Source of the DNA: MGBC108787 sp964591225
GTDB lineage: Bacteria > Bacillota_I > Bacilli_A > RF39 > UBA660
Direction: 5' to 3'
Length of the DNA stretch: 17,135 nt
NCBI GenBank assembly: GCA_964591225.1
Contig: CAZQAO010000018.1
Span: forward strand, 1-17,135
Positions 1 through 7,142 of the stretch are shown piece after piece. Below the pieces are notes generated by a model. The model was not told the DNA's origin, did no database searches, and saw nothing but the letters and a program-made list of their open reading frames with translations. The position numbers and the translations under genes were made by a program. Every line of letters begins with the position of its first letter. Positions within the stretch are counted from its first letter, which is position 1.

Positions 1-34
1 ATAGACATATATTTTACAAGTATTCTTCTATAAA

Positions 35-63
35 TTTAAAAAGAAAACACGTTATGATATAAT
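35..63 (+). promoter_or_regulatory. Extended -10 promoter of the first operon
   Basis: TATAAT lies at 58-63, preceded by TG at 55-56 (an extended -10). A weak -35, TTTAAA, lies at 35-40 with a 17-base spacer. The expected start of transcription is near position 70, so the leader before the ATG at 80 would be only about 10 bases. Inferred from consensus matching only. Confidence 0.6.
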
Positions 64-79
64 ATTTTTAGTGATTGTT

Positions 80-682
80 ATGAATAAGAAGAAATTAATA
101 AAGAATATTTTATGTTTCTTAGCTTTTGCTATTATGATTTATTTGTTTATTTTATTTGGTACTAAGGATTATAGTGTTAAAATAGAGGATAATGTTCGTT
201 TTGCCCAAGAATATAAAGATATTTCTAAGAATAATGTATTTGTTTATACTAATGGTCATGAAATATTAAATATTTTAAATGGAAAAAGTGGTATTATTTT
301 TATGGGATTTCCATCGAATGAATGGAGTCATTATTATGCGGATTATCTAAATGAGATTGCTTTATTAAATGATATTGATAAAATTTATTATTATGATTTT
401 AAGAAAGATCGAGAGTTAAATAATACTACCTATGTTAATATTGTTAATAAATTAAAAGATTATTTATATATAACGGATACTAATTATGTTGATTTATTTG
501 CACCATCTATCTGGATTATCAAAGATGGTAAAGTTATTTTTACTGATAGTGAAGTTTATACCATTTCTGCTACGATGACACCAAAAGAATATTTTACTGA
601 TTATAAAAAGAATTTATTTATGTCGACACTGGATAATGCTATAAAAGAATATTTAAATCAAGGAGAAGAAAATGAAAGATAA
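80..682 (+). CDS. Membrane-anchored thioredoxin-like protein lacking the CxxC motif
   Basis: This 200-residue protein has a lysine-rich N-terminus, then one hydrophobic segment (about residues 10-26), then an extracytoplasmic domain. The domain follows the thioredoxin-fold order: a strand ending in FMGFP, a helix, a strand YYYDF, and a late Ala-Pro-Ser before IWIIKDGKV, where thioredoxins carry cis-proline and a Gly-Lys turn. The position of the usual CPxC redox pair reads SNEWS, so both cysteines are missing. The only cysteine is in the membrane segment. I infer a redox-inactive thioredoxin fold, similar in outline to bacteriocin-transport accessory proteins; the actual function is unknown. 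A GTG at 71 could add three residues, but the ATG at 80 is chosen because 71 falls at the predicted transcription start. No good Shine-Dalgarno is visible. It overlaps the next gene by 11 bases, which indicates translational coupling. Confidence 0.6.
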   Translation: MNKKKLIKNILCFLAFAIMIYLFILFGTKDYSVKIEDNVRFAQEYKDISKNNVFVYTNGHEILNILNGKSGIIFMGFPSNEWSHYYADYLNEIALLNDIDKIYYYDFKKDRELNNTTYVNIVNKLKDYLYITDTNYVDLFAPSIWIIKDGKVIFTDSEVYTISATMTPKEYFTDYKKNLFMSTLDNAIKEYLNQGEENER

Positions 683-1424
683 TAATAGTTATATTGGTTT
701 TGCTTGTTTTTTTCTTTTAATTGTTACTTTAATAGCAGTAGGTTCTTTTTTGGTCTATCGTACTTATCAAAAACCTGCTAATAATTCGGTAGATACTACT
801 AATAATAGTGAATTAAAAGAGAAAATAAAAAAAGATGCTAATAAAGATTTTATCTATTTTACTAACGAAGAAAAGATTTCGGAAGATTTAAATATTAGTT
901 ATAAAAAAGCAATTATTAATCTAAAAAGTGCTGATGCGGATAAAGTAAACGAAGAATTAGATCAAATATATAGTAATGCTTTAACTACTGTTAAGAAGCA
1001 AGGTCAAGGCGATACAACTTGTGCTAATAATATTGATTTATATTCTGCTAAGACTATTGATTATGCTACTTATACTTACCATAAATATCTTACTTTATTA
1101 GTTACTATCAATTCTTATTCATGTCAAGATGAAGTAGAAACTCCAGAGAAGATTATTTCTTATACCTTTGATGGTACGAGTGGTAAACAAGTTCCTACTG
1201 AAGAATTATTAGAACAATTTCATACGACTTATACGGAAGTATTAGCTAAAATTAAAACTAATATTGATAATGGTAATGCTGAAATAGAAGTGGATGAAAC
1301 TTTGAATCAATTAAAAGAAAATGAAACCTATACGATTTATATTTCAGAAATGGATAAATTAGTAGTAAAGTATATTGTCAAAACAAATACTCACGATTAT
1401 AATGATATTATAGAGTTAAGTTAA
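672..1424 (+). CDS. Membrane-anchored protein with a PdaC/RsiV-like extracytoplasmic domain, no catalytic domain
   Basis: The 250-residue protein has a single transmembrane segment at about residues 8-29, a Ser/Asn-rich linker, and an outside domain. The domain reads like the DUF4163/DUF3298 module found in PdaC and RsiV: a region ending INLKSADADKVNEEL, a strand-rich stretch, then SYTFDGTSGKQV followed by a helix (residues about 163-190), and a final strand pair. Cys117 and Cys151 could form a disulfide. No deacetylase or sigma-binding domain follows. The family assignment is pattern recognition and is tentative; a scaffold or sensor role would be a guess. The start has a good Shine-Dalgarno (AAGGAGA at 659-665) inside the end of the preceding gene. 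It stops 10 bases before frr, so the three genes form one operon. Confidence 0.55.
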   Translation: MKDNNSYIGFACFFLLIVTLIAVGSFLVYRTYQKPANNSVDTTNNSELKEKIKKDANKDFIYFTNEEKISEDLNISYKKAIINLKSADADKVNEELDQIYSNALTTVKKQGQGDTTCANNIDLYSAKTIDYATYTYHKYLTLLVTINSYSCQDEVETPEKIISYTFDGTSGKQVPTEELLEQFHTTYTEVLAKIKTNIDNGNAEIEVDETLNQLKENETYTIYISEMDKLVVKYIVKTNTHDYNDIIELS

Positions 1425-1434
1425 AGGAGAAAAT

Positions 1435-1962
1435 ATGAATATTGAACAAAAAATGGATAAAGTTATTGTGGCTTTAGAAAATAAGTTAATTAATATTAGG
1501 GCAGGAAGAGCAAATCCCGCTATGCTAAATGGGATTCAAGTTTCTTATTATGGAACGATGAGTCCAATTCAAAGTTTAGCTAATATTACTGTCCCCGAAG
1601 CTCGTCAGTTAATGATTAAACCTTTTGATCGGACGATTTTAAAAGATATAGAACGAGCTATTAATGAAGCAAATATTGGTATTACTCCCACTAATAATGG
1701 GGAAATTATTATTTTAACCATTCCTGAACTTACTGAAGATAGAAGACGTGAGTATGTTAAAGAAGCTAAAGAAGTTGCGGAAGAAGCAAGAGTAGCTTTA
1801 AGAAATATTCGCCAAGAGGAAAATAATGCGATTAAAAAAGAAGAATATCCGATAGATGAAGAAAAAAGATTATTAGATGAGGTTCAAGAGTCTATTAATA
1901 AATATAATAAAATTGTCGATGATAAATTGAAAGAAAAAGAAACTGAACTTATGACGGTATAA
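1435..1962 (+). CDS. frr: Ribosome recycling factor
   Basis: RRF works with EF-G in the cytoplasm to split the post-termination ribosome and free the mRNA and last tRNA. The 175-residue product is slightly shorter than the usual 185 or so. It carries the family core: NIRAGRANPAML (about 20-31), the YYG...Q turn, the strand NITVPEARQLMIKPFD, and the C-terminal arm PELTEDRRREYVKEAK followed by long charged helices. The N-terminus is trimmed by a few residues, as often seen in this group. Frr normally follows tsf-pyrH; here it is the last gene behind two membrane proteins. Shine-Dalgarno AAAGGAG at about 1423-1429. The stop codon lies inside the 3' arm of its terminator. Confidence 0.96.
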   Translation: MNIEQKMDKVIVALENKLINIRAGRANPAMLNGIQVSYYGTMSPIQSLANITVPEARQLMIKPFDRTILKDIERAINEANIGITPTNNGEIIILTIPELTEDRRREYVKEAKEVAEEARVALRNIRQEENNAIKKEEYPIDEEKRLLDEVQESINKYNKIVDDKLKEKETELMTV

Positions 1963-1972
1963 GTTCTTTTTT
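1945..1972 (+). terminator. Intrinsic terminator of frr
   Basis: GAACTTAT at 1945-1952 pairs perfectly with ATAAGTTC at 1959-1966 (8 bp, loop of 6), followed by six T. It overlaps the last codons and stop of frr. Confidence 0.85.
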
Positions 1973-1991
1973 ATTTATATCAGGTTATTTC

Positions 1992-2021
1992 TTGCATGTT
2001 CTAGGGGGCATGTGCTATAAT
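1992..2021 (+). promoter_or_regulatory. rpsU-yqeY promoter
   Basis: TTGCAT at 1992-1997 and TATAAT at 2016-2021 are separated by 18 bases, with TG at 2013-2014 giving an extended -10. A 6-base direct repeat GCATGT at 1994-1999 and 2008-2013 overlaps the -35 box and runs to the extended -10; it may be chance. Confidence 0.85.
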
Positions 2022-2050
2022 CAAGATAGTTATGTGAAAGGAGGGATTAT

Positions 2051-2236
2051 ATGACAAAAGTAGTGGTAAGTAACGGAAATATTGACGGAGCTTTAAAAAA
2101 GTTTAAAGTCAAAGTTGCTAGAAGTGGTGTCCCTTCTGAACTCAAGAAAAGAAAGCACTATGAAAAACCAGGTGTGAAAAGAAGAGAAGCCAAAAAAGAA
2201 ATGATTCGTAATGCTCGCAAACATAGAAATGATTAA
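2051..2236 (+). CDS. rpsU: Small ribosomal subunit protein bS21
   Basis: The 61-residue, strongly basic protein matches bS21 over its whole length: the N-terminal strand with NGNIDGALKKFK, the helix breaker SGVPSELKKRKHYEKP, and an arginine/lysine-rich C-terminal helix ending RNARKHRND. It binds the platform of the 30S subunit near the 3' end of 16S rRNA and helps select start sites. It has the strongest Shine-Dalgarno in the window (AAAGGAGG at 2037-2044, six bases before ATG) and its own near-consensus promoter, as expected for a highly expressed gene. It is followed after 14 bases by yqeY, a pairing common in Bacillota. Confidence 0.96.
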   Translation: MTKVVVSNGNIDGALKKFKVKVARSGVPSELKKRKHYEKPGVKRREAKKEMIRNARKHRND

Positions 2237-2250
2237 TTAGGTGATAAGCA

Positions 2251-2691
2251 ATGTTTGAAAAAATAAATAATGATATGGTTTTAGCCATGAAAGAACAACG
2301 CAAGTTTGATTTATCGGTTTTAAGGATGTTAAAAAGTGCTTTACAATTAGAACAAATTAATAAAAAAGCAGATTTAGAAGATGCTGATTGTATTAATGTT
2401 ATAAAAAAACAAGTAAAAATGCGAATGGATTCTATAGCAGAATTTAAAAAGTTTAATAAAAGCGAAGAAGTAGCTAAATTAGAAAAAGAAGTAGCTTTAT
2501 TAAAAACATATTTGCCAGAAGAAATGAGTGAAACAGAAATTGATGCTTGTATTGAGGCAGCTTTTAAAGAAGTAAATCCCACCAGTATGAAAGATATGGG
2601 AGCTATTATGAAGAATTTACAAAGCATTGCTAGTCGTGCCGATATGAGTTTAGTTTCTCAAAAAGTTAAAGAAAAATTAGCTAGTTTATAA
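2251..2691 (+). CDS. yqeY: GatB/YqeY domain-containing protein
   Basis: This 146-residue all-helical protein belongs to the YqeY family, related to the C-terminal tRNA-interacting domain of GatB, the amidotransferase subunit. Typical features are an N-terminal helix with LSVLRMLKSALQ, a middle segment RMDSIAEFKKFNKSEEVAKLEKEVALLKTYLP split around the central helix, and a C-terminal small domain containing MKDMGAIMK. YqeY probably helps tRNA-dependent amidation or tRNA recognition, but its role is not firmly established. It lies 14 bases after rpsU with Shine-Dalgarno AGGTGAT just ahead of its ATG, and is closed by a terminator, so the two form a bicistronic unit. Confidence 0.92.
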   Translation: MFEKINNDMVLAMKEQRKFDLSVLRMLKSALQLEQINKKADLEDADCINVIKKQVKMRMDSIAEFKKFNKSEEVAKLEKEVALLKTYLPEEMSETEIDACIEAAFKEVNPTSMKDMGAIMKNLQSIASRADMSLVSQKVKEKLASL

Positions 2692-2718
2692 GTACCTTAT
2701 TTTTGGTACTTTTATTTT
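2690..2718 (+). terminator. Intrinsic terminator of rpsU-yqeY
   Basis: AAGTACC at 2690-2696 pairs with GGTACTT at 2705-2711 (7 bp, loop of 8), followed by a T-rich tract TTTATTTT. Confidence 0.75.
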
Positions 2719-2732
2719 GAAAAAAAGTAGTT

Positions 2733-2738
2733 TATAAT
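2733..2738 (+). promoter_or_regulatory. -10 box ahead of the hypothetical gene at 2769
   Basis: A perfect TATAAT sits 30 bases before the ATG, just after the preceding terminator. No convincing -35 is found at 16-18 bases upstream, so only the -10 is called. Confidence 0.5.
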
Positions 2739-2768
2739 AGGCAATAATTGAAATGAGGAAGTGGTGTT

Positions 2769-3323
2769 ATGGAAATTACCGGAGGGGAAACGGATTCTAA
2801 TATAATTTCCAGTGAGAATTTTGGCGGTAATGACTATATAGTTAAAGTAGCTGAAGGGGATAATTTATTATACTGGACGACGTATCATCATGTTCGGAAG
2901 ATAAATGGTGAAGAACAAGTTATAACTGCTAATATAGATGCTTACGAAAAAACTTCTATTGATCATCTTATTATTACTGGTATTGCGAGGAAAAGATTAT
3001 ATGATTTAACTAAGGGAGAATATATTACACCGGAATTTAATCAAATAAAAGAAACTAAAAAGGGTATTTTTGCTATTTTAGATATTGTAAAACCGCTTTA
3101 TGACGAAAATCTAGATGCTGATTTATATCAAGGCTGTACTGATTATTACTACTTTGAAATAGATAGTTTAGGTAATATTTTAAGTCCTATTAAGTCTTTA
3201 CACGAAAATAGTCCCATGCAATTAATGACTATTAATGAATACGAAAAAGAACGTTTAATAAGACAAAAAGAATTATTAACTAAAGCAACTAAATTTAAAG
3301 AATTAATTAGAACTATTAAATAA
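2769..3323 (+). CDS. Hypothetical soluble protein, possibly with WG-repeat-like strands
   Basis: I do not recognise this 184-residue protein with confidence. It has no signal peptide or membrane segment. The middle contains alternating strand/turn elements, with RLYDLTKGEYITPEFNQI followed by a second unit YYYFEIDSLGNILSP. These resemble the 'YDxxGxxxIPxxYDxI' rhythm of WG repeats (two degenerate units at about residues 76-95 and 126-140). The C-terminal 35 residues are a charged helix rich in Lys, Glu and Arg. It is a single-gene unit between its own -10 box and a terminator. The start is preceded by a purine-rich GAGGAAGTGGTG. Function unknown. Confidence 0.6.
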   Translation: MEITGGETDSNIISSENFGGNDYIVKVAEGDNLLYWTTYHHVRKINGEEQVITANIDAYEKTSIDHLIITGIARKRLYDLTKGEYITPEFNQIKETKKGIFAILDIVKPLYDENLDADLYQGCTDYYYFEIDSLGNILSPIKSLHENSPMQLMTINEYEKERLIRQKELLTKATKFKELIRTIK

Positions 3324-3332
3324 ATTTAGATT

Positions 3333-3358
3333 AAGGGTAAGAAAATTATCCTTTTTTT
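3333..3358 (+). terminator. Intrinsic terminator after the hypothetical gene
   Basis: AAGGGTAA at 3333-3340 pairs with TTATCCTT at 3346-3353 (8 bp including one G-U, loop GAAAA), running into seven T at 3352-3358. Confidence 0.85.
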
Positions 3359-3369
3359 GTGGTTTCCAA

Positions 3370-3377
3370 CATATATT
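3370..3377 (+). promoter_or_regulatory. Possible SigE-type -10 box before yqfC
   Basis: CATATATT at 3370-3377 matches six of the seven defined positions of the SigE -10 consensus CATACAnT. YqfC and YqfD are SigE-controlled in Bacillus subtilis. A -35 (ATA-type) 13-15 bases upstream is poor, and transcription would start right at the Shine-Dalgarno, so this is weak. Confidence 0.25.
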
Positions 3378-3392
3378 TTTATAGGTGGTGTC

Positions 3393-3641
3393 ATGCACTT
3401 ATATAAAACAATGAAGAACTTTTTAATGGATTTTGATTATTATATCGATATTTATGAAAAAAACATCCATGTTTTTAATTACACGGATATATTAAAATTA
3501 AATGATACCGAAATTAAACTACAAATGCCTAATTTTATTTTATCAATTTTAGGCAATAATTTTTCAGTAAAACAATTAGAAAAAAGAGAAATTTTAATTG
3601 AAGGCAATTTAGAAAATATGAGGTTTATAGATCATGATTAA
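3393..3641 (+). CDS. yqfC: Sporulation protein YqfC
   Basis: The 82-residue protein fits the small YqfC family: an N-terminal helix, then regularly spaced beta strands of the type IDIYEKNIHVFNYTDILKLNDTEI, a strand ending in FSVKQLEKREILIEGNLENMRFI. It lies directly before yqfD, its constant partner. In Bacillus subtilis both genes are expressed in the mother cell under SigE; their precise role in spore formation is unclear. The ATG at 3393 is chosen because AGGTGGTG (3383-3390) precedes it; a longer frame from TTG at 3357 would start inside the upstream terminator. It overlaps yqfD by eight bases (ATGATTAA). Confidence 0.8.
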   Translation: MHLYKTMKNFLMDFDYYIDIYEKNIHVFNYTDILKLNDTEIKLQMPNFILSILGNNFSVKQLEKREILIEGNLENMRFIDHD

Positions 3642-4782
3642 ACATTATATTTTAATAAAGACTAAAACTCTTAATAAAGATAAATTATTGTTAAAATTTT
3701 ATAAGAATCATATCGCTGTATATGATTGTTTCTTTGAAAATGACGAATTATATCTTAAAGTAGATCGTGATGATTTACCCAATATTCAAGATAAAATTGT
3801 TACTAATGAGTTTACTTATGTTGAAGATACAGGTATTTATCACTTAAAAAATGTTTTACCACCTTTAAAAATATTTATGATTATTAGTTTTATTATTTTA
3901 GTTAATTTTTTAAGTCAAATTATTGTGCAAGTAGAAGTCATTCATTCTAATAAAGAAATACGGGAGTTAGTCCAATCTTCTTTATTAGATTATGGTATTA
4001 AAAAGTATACGTTTAAAAAAGATTATGATGATTTACAACAAATTAAAGAACATATTTTGGCTTCTTATAAAGATAAATTAGAATGGTTAGAAATTGAACA
4101 AGTAGGAATGAAATATATTGTTCGTATCGAAGAAAGAATTATCAATAATGAAGTTAAAGAAGAAAAATATTGTCATATTGTGGCTAGTAAAAGTGGGGTT
4201 GTCGCCAATATCTATAGTCAAAAAGGGGAAGTATTAGTGCAACCGGGCGAATATGTTAGTGAAAATCAACAATTAATATCGGGTAGTATTACTTTTAATG
4301 AAGAAGTGAAAGATAATGTTTGTGCCGAAGGACAGGTTTTAGCAGAAGTATGGTATACTGCGAATATAAAACTGCCAATCAAATATCAAGTAACAAATCG
4401 TACTGGTAAAATGCGTTATAACTTAGCGATTGAAAAAGATAGTGGAATGGTTCCTATTTTTAAAAGTCGCGTTTTAAATAATGAAAAAGAGTATCAAAAA
4501 TTATTTACTTTATTTGATTATACTTTTTATTTAGTAAAAGAGTATGAAGTAGCAGTCAAAGAAGGCGTTTATGATTTAGAAAGTGGAGAAAAAAAGGCGA
4601 TAGAACTAGGAGATGAAAAAATAAATAATACCTTAGATGCCAAAGAAAGGATAAAATCACGAAAAGTTTTGAAAAAAAATCTAAATAATAGTACAATAGA
4701 GGTAGAACTATTTTATGTAGTCATTGAGGATATCACCAAGATAGAAGAATATACCATAGAGACAGAAGAAGAGGTTAGTTAG
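3634..4782 (+). CDS. yqfD: Sporulation protein YqfD
   Basis: The 382-residue product is close to the usual 390-400. The N-terminal cytoplasmic part (1-75) resembles a ferredoxin-like repeat. One membrane helix follows at about 79-99. The extracellular part holds the conserved segment LEWLEIEQVGMKYIVRI EERI (about 148-168), then CHIVASKSGVVANIYSQKGE and LVQPGEYVSENQQLISG (about 176-220), the signature of the family. It is expected in the mother-cell membranes during sporulation. It overlaps yqfC by eight bases and ends exactly one base before the VanZ-like gene, so all are co-transcribed. The phoH gene that follows yqfD in many Bacillota is missing here. Confidence 0.88.
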   Translation: MIKHYILIKTKTLNKDKLLLKFYKNHIAVYDCFFENDELYLKVDRDDLPNIQDKIVTNEFTYVEDTGIYHLKNVLPPLKIFMIISFIILVNFLSQIIVQVEVIHSNKEIRELVQSSLLDYGIKKYTFKKDYDDLQQIKEHILASYKDKLEWLEIEQVGMKYIVRIEERIINNEVKEEKYCHIVASKSGVVANIYSQKGEVLVQPGEYVSENQQLISGSITFNEEVKDNVCAEGQVLAEVWYTANIKLPIKYQVTNRTGKMRYNLAIEKDSGMVPIFKSRVLNNEKEYQKLFTLFDYTFYLVKEYEVAVKEGVYDLESGEKKAIELGDEKINNTLDAKERIKSRKVLKKNLNNSTIEVELFYVVIEDITKIEEYTIETEEEVS

Positions 4783-5394
4783 ATGATAGTAGATACTTTA
4801 ACAGATGCCATTAAAAATGTATGGCCGATGCTTGTAATATTTGTAATTGTATTAGTAACTATACGTATTTCTTATATTTGGATTAATCATGAAAAATTTG
4901 TCTTTCATCGTGAATTTATGAATCTGGCTTTTATTATTTATATTTTATTATTGTATCAATTACTTACGAGTACGGAAATGAATACCGTGGGTGGTTTAAA
5001 TTTAATTCCTTTTACTGAGATTTTTCGGTATAAAATTGGTAGTCAACTTTTTATTTATAACGTTATTGGAAATATTCTAGTTTTTATTCCTTTTGGTTAT
5101 TTTGTCTCGGAATATGTAAAAGCGAGTAAAGTTTCTCATATTTTATTAATTAGTTTAATTACCAGTTTGACTGTAGAGTTAGTTCAACTGCAAATTGGGC
5201 GATCTTTTGATGTCGATGATATTATTTTAAATGTGGCTGGTAGTGTCTTAGGTTTCTTATTATATATTGGTTTATCTGCTATTAAAAAACATTTACCCCG
5301 TTTTTTTCAAAGAGATTTGGTGTATAATATATTGTGTATTTTGTTGTTTCTAATTGTCTTAGTCTATTTTGCTAAAATAATTGGATTAGGGTGA
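4783..5394 (+). CDS. VanZ-like family membrane protein
   Basis: The 203-residue protein has about five membrane helices (roughly 15-34, 44-61, 89-111, 118-136, 146-165 and a last one at 180-199). It carries the VanZ-family landmarks: NLIPFTEI (73-80), NVIGNILVFIPFG (93-105), TVELVQLQIGRSFDVDDIILN (split as TVELVQ 130-135 and GRSFDVDD 139-146) and the following small-residue helix. VanZ itself gives low-level teicoplanin resistance; most family members have no known function and are not resistance genes. The ATG directly abuts the yqfD stop, with AAGAGG ahead. It occupies the place of phoH/pgpH in the Bacillus subtilis order. It ends in TGA, which helps fix the genetic code. Confidence 0.85.
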   Translation: MIVDTLTDAIKNVWPMLVIFVIVLVTIRISYIWINHEKFVFHREFMNLAFIIYILLLYQLLTSTEMNTVGGLNLIPFTEIFRYKIGSQLFIYNVIGNILVFIPFGYFVSEYVKASKVSHILLISLITSLTVELVQLQIGRSFDVDDIILNVAGSVLGFLLYIGLSAIKKHLPRFFQRDLVYNILCILLFLIVLVYFAKIIGLG

Positions 5395-5399
5395 TTTAA

Positions 5400-5846
5400 A
5401 TGGATATAGATATTACCGATGCCTATGGGTATAAAGAGGATTATAGTTATTTAAATGAAGTTATTAAAGAGACTTTAACTACTGAAAAAGTTGAAAATGC
5501 TATCTTTTCTATTACCTTTGTCGATACCAAAACTATTCAAGAGTTAAATCGAATGTACCGTCATGTTGATGCAGTTACCGATGTTATTTCCTTTGCTTTT
5601 GAAGATGCTTTGGATTTAAATCCCAAAGATACGAGTTTTCGTTCTTTAGGAGAAATTTATATTTGTATTCCAAAGATGCAAGAACAAGCTAAAAATTATG
5701 GTCATTCCGAGAAAAGGGAGTTAGCATTTTTGACAGTTCATGGTTTATTGCATCTATTAGGTTATGATCACATGAATAAAGAAGAAGAAACAGTAATGTT
5801 TAATAAACAGGAGTTGATTTTAAATGCCACAAATATCACGAGATAA
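5400..5846 (+). CDS. ybeY: Endoribonuclease YbeY (rRNA maturation factor)
   Basis: YbeY is a zinc-dependent RNase involved in 16S rRNA 3' processing and 70S quality control. The 148-residue product has the full zinc motif H114-x3-H118-x5-H124 in HGLLHLLGYDH, the DVISFAF strand (61-67), and the SLGEIYIC strand (82-89). The length is normal. It starts five bases after the VanZ-like gene and overlaps dgkA by 23 bases. The company of dgkA and era is conserved across Bacillota and fits the shared role of YbeY and Era in small-subunit assembly. Confidence 0.95.
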   Translation: MDIDITDAYGYKEDYSYLNEVIKETLTTEKVENAIFSITFVDTKTIQELNRMYRHVDAVTDVISFAFEDALDLNPKDTSFRSLGEIYICIPKMQEQAKNYGHSEKRELAFLTVHGLLHLLGYDHMNKEEETVMFNKQELILNATNITR

Positions 5847-6231
5847 GATTAAGAAAAAGGGCATAAAACGTTTTTTTGCTAGCATTAAAAATTCTATAGA
5901 TGGCTTAGTTTATGCTTACCGGTATGAACAAAGTTTATGGCTGCATGGTATTTTTACTATTTTTGCTATTGCTTTAGGTATTATTTTTCAAATTAAGTTA
6001 TCAGAATGGGCTTTGGTCTTTATTGCTTTAGGAGCTATTTTAGGGATGGAACTCATTAATACTGCGATTGAAGCGACTGTGGATTTAGTTACTTTAGAAA
6101 TTCATCCTTTAGCTAAGATTGCTAAAGATTGTGGTAGTGCTGCTAGTTTTATCATGGCTTTGGTTTCGTTCGTAATTTGTTTATTTGTTTATGGTCCATA
6201 TTTTATGAAAGTTTTTAATTTAGTTTTGTAG
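5824..6231 (+). CDS. dgkA: Diacylglycerol/undecaprenol kinase family protein
   Basis: This 135-residue membrane protein has a basic N-terminus and three membrane helices (about 41-57, 61-83, 105-124). The catalytic signature ELINTAIEATVDLV (76-89) holds the paired glutamates E76 and E83 and N79; it is followed by K101-D102 in AKDCGSAAS. In Gram-positive bacteria members of this family phosphorylate undecaprenol, feeding the lipid carrier for wall synthesis. A soft point is KDCGSAA where KDxAAAA is usual. The start overlaps ybeY by 23 bases, with AGGAG ten bases before the ATG. Co-transcribed with ybeY and era. Confidence 0.93.
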   Translation: MPQISRDKIKKKGIKRFFASIKNSIDGLVYAYRYEQSLWLHGIFTIFAIALGIIFQIKLSEWALVFIALGAILGMELINTAIEATVDLVTLEIHPLAKIAKDCGSAASFIMALVSFVICLFVYGPYFMKVFNLVL

Positions 6232-6244
6232 GTAGGGTGAAGGT

Positions 6245-7129
6245 ATGAGAAGTGGTTTTGTAAGTTTAATTGGACGACCTAATGTTGGTAAGAGTACTTT
6301 AATTAATACGTTAATTAATAAAAAAATTGCGATTACTTCTAATAAAGCCCAAACGACTCGCAATATAATTCAAGGAGTTTATAATGAAGAAAATACGCAA
6401 ATTGTTTTTATAGATACTCCTGGTATTCATAAACCGGAAACTAAATTAGGCAGAATTTTAAATAAGCAATCTTTTTCTTTTATGAGAGATGTCGATGCTA
6501 TATTATTTGTCGTCGATGCTTCCACTTCTTTAGGTAATGGCGATAAGTTTATTATGGAGTCATTAAAAAATGCTAATGCTCCGGTTATTTTGGTGTTAAA
6601 TAAAATTGATAAGATTAGTGATGAACAATTATTACTAACTATTGAAGCTTACAAAGATTTATTTGCTTTTGCGGATGTCGTCCCAGTAAGTGGTTTAAAA
6701 AAAGATAATATCGATGTTTTAATTAAGGTTATTAAAAAATATTTAACCGATGATGTTAAATATTTTGATGATGATGTTATTACCAGTAATAGTATTTATT
6801 TTATGCTTAGTGAATTAGTGCGGGAGAAACTATTAAATGCCACGATAGAAGAAGTTCCCCATAGTATTACTTGTGTGACTAGTCATTATGAAGAAAAAGA
6901 AGAAATTGTCCATGTTTCAGTTGATATTATTGTTGATCGAGATTCCATTAAAAAAATTGTTATTGGTAAAAAAGGAGCTCGATTAAAAGAAGTGGGAATA
7001 CTCGCAAGAAAAGAAATGGAAGAATTATTAGGTAAGAAAGTATATTTGGAATTATATGTTAAAACTATTAAGAACTGGCGGGAGAAAGATAAACTGCTAA
7101 ATGAATTAGGATTTAAAGAATTTGAATAA
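6245..7129 (+). CDS. era: GTPase Era
   Basis: Era is an essential GTPase that binds the 3' end of 16S rRNA during 30S assembly. All motifs are present: G1 GRPNVGKS (10-17), the switch with TTRN (37-40), G3 DTPG (57-60), G4 NKID (119-122) and G5 VSGLK (148-152). The C-terminal KH domain contains VIGKKGARLKEVG (239-251) and ends with YVKTIKNWREKD before the short tail. The length, 294, is typical. RBS GGGTGAAGG lies just before the ATG. It is followed by the yqzL-like gene and recO, as in Bacillus subtilis, but without cdd upstream. Confidence 0.97.
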   Translation: MRSGFVSLIGRPNVGKSTLINTLINKKIAITSNKAQTTRNIIQGVYNEENTQIVFIDTPGIHKPETKLGRILNKQSFSFMRDVDAILFVVDASTSLGNGDKFIMESLKNANAPVILVLNKIDKISDEQLLLTIEAYKDLFAFADVVPVSGLKKDNIDVLIKVIKKYLTDDVKYFDDDVITSNSIYFMLSELVREKLLNATIEEVPHSITCVTSHYEEKEEIVHVSVDIIVDRDSIKKIVIGKKGARLKEVGILARKEMEELLGKKVYLELYVKTIKNWREKDKLLNELGFKEFE

Positions 7130-7142
7130 AATAAGTAAATAA

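Noticed and set aside
2142..2627. Long open frame on the minus strand opposite yqeY and the end of rpsU
   Set aside because: It is antisense to two clear genes, has low-complexity Ser/Phe-rich translation and no RBS; it is a by-product of AT-rich codon use.
3357..3392. Upstream extension of yqfC from TTG
   Set aside because: That start sits in the T-run of the preceding terminator and lacks a Shine-Dalgarno, whereas the ATG at 3393 has AGGTGGTG.
5392..5394. TGA read as tryptophan, as in some Mollicutes
   Set aside because: The VanZ-like gene ends sensibly at this TGA, and every conserved tryptophan I looked at is TGG.
4783..5394. VanZ-like gene as a glycopeptide resistance determinant
   Set aside because: No vanHAX-type genes are nearby; VanZ-like proteins are common in Bacillota without any resistance role, and this copy is embedded in a housekeeping operon.
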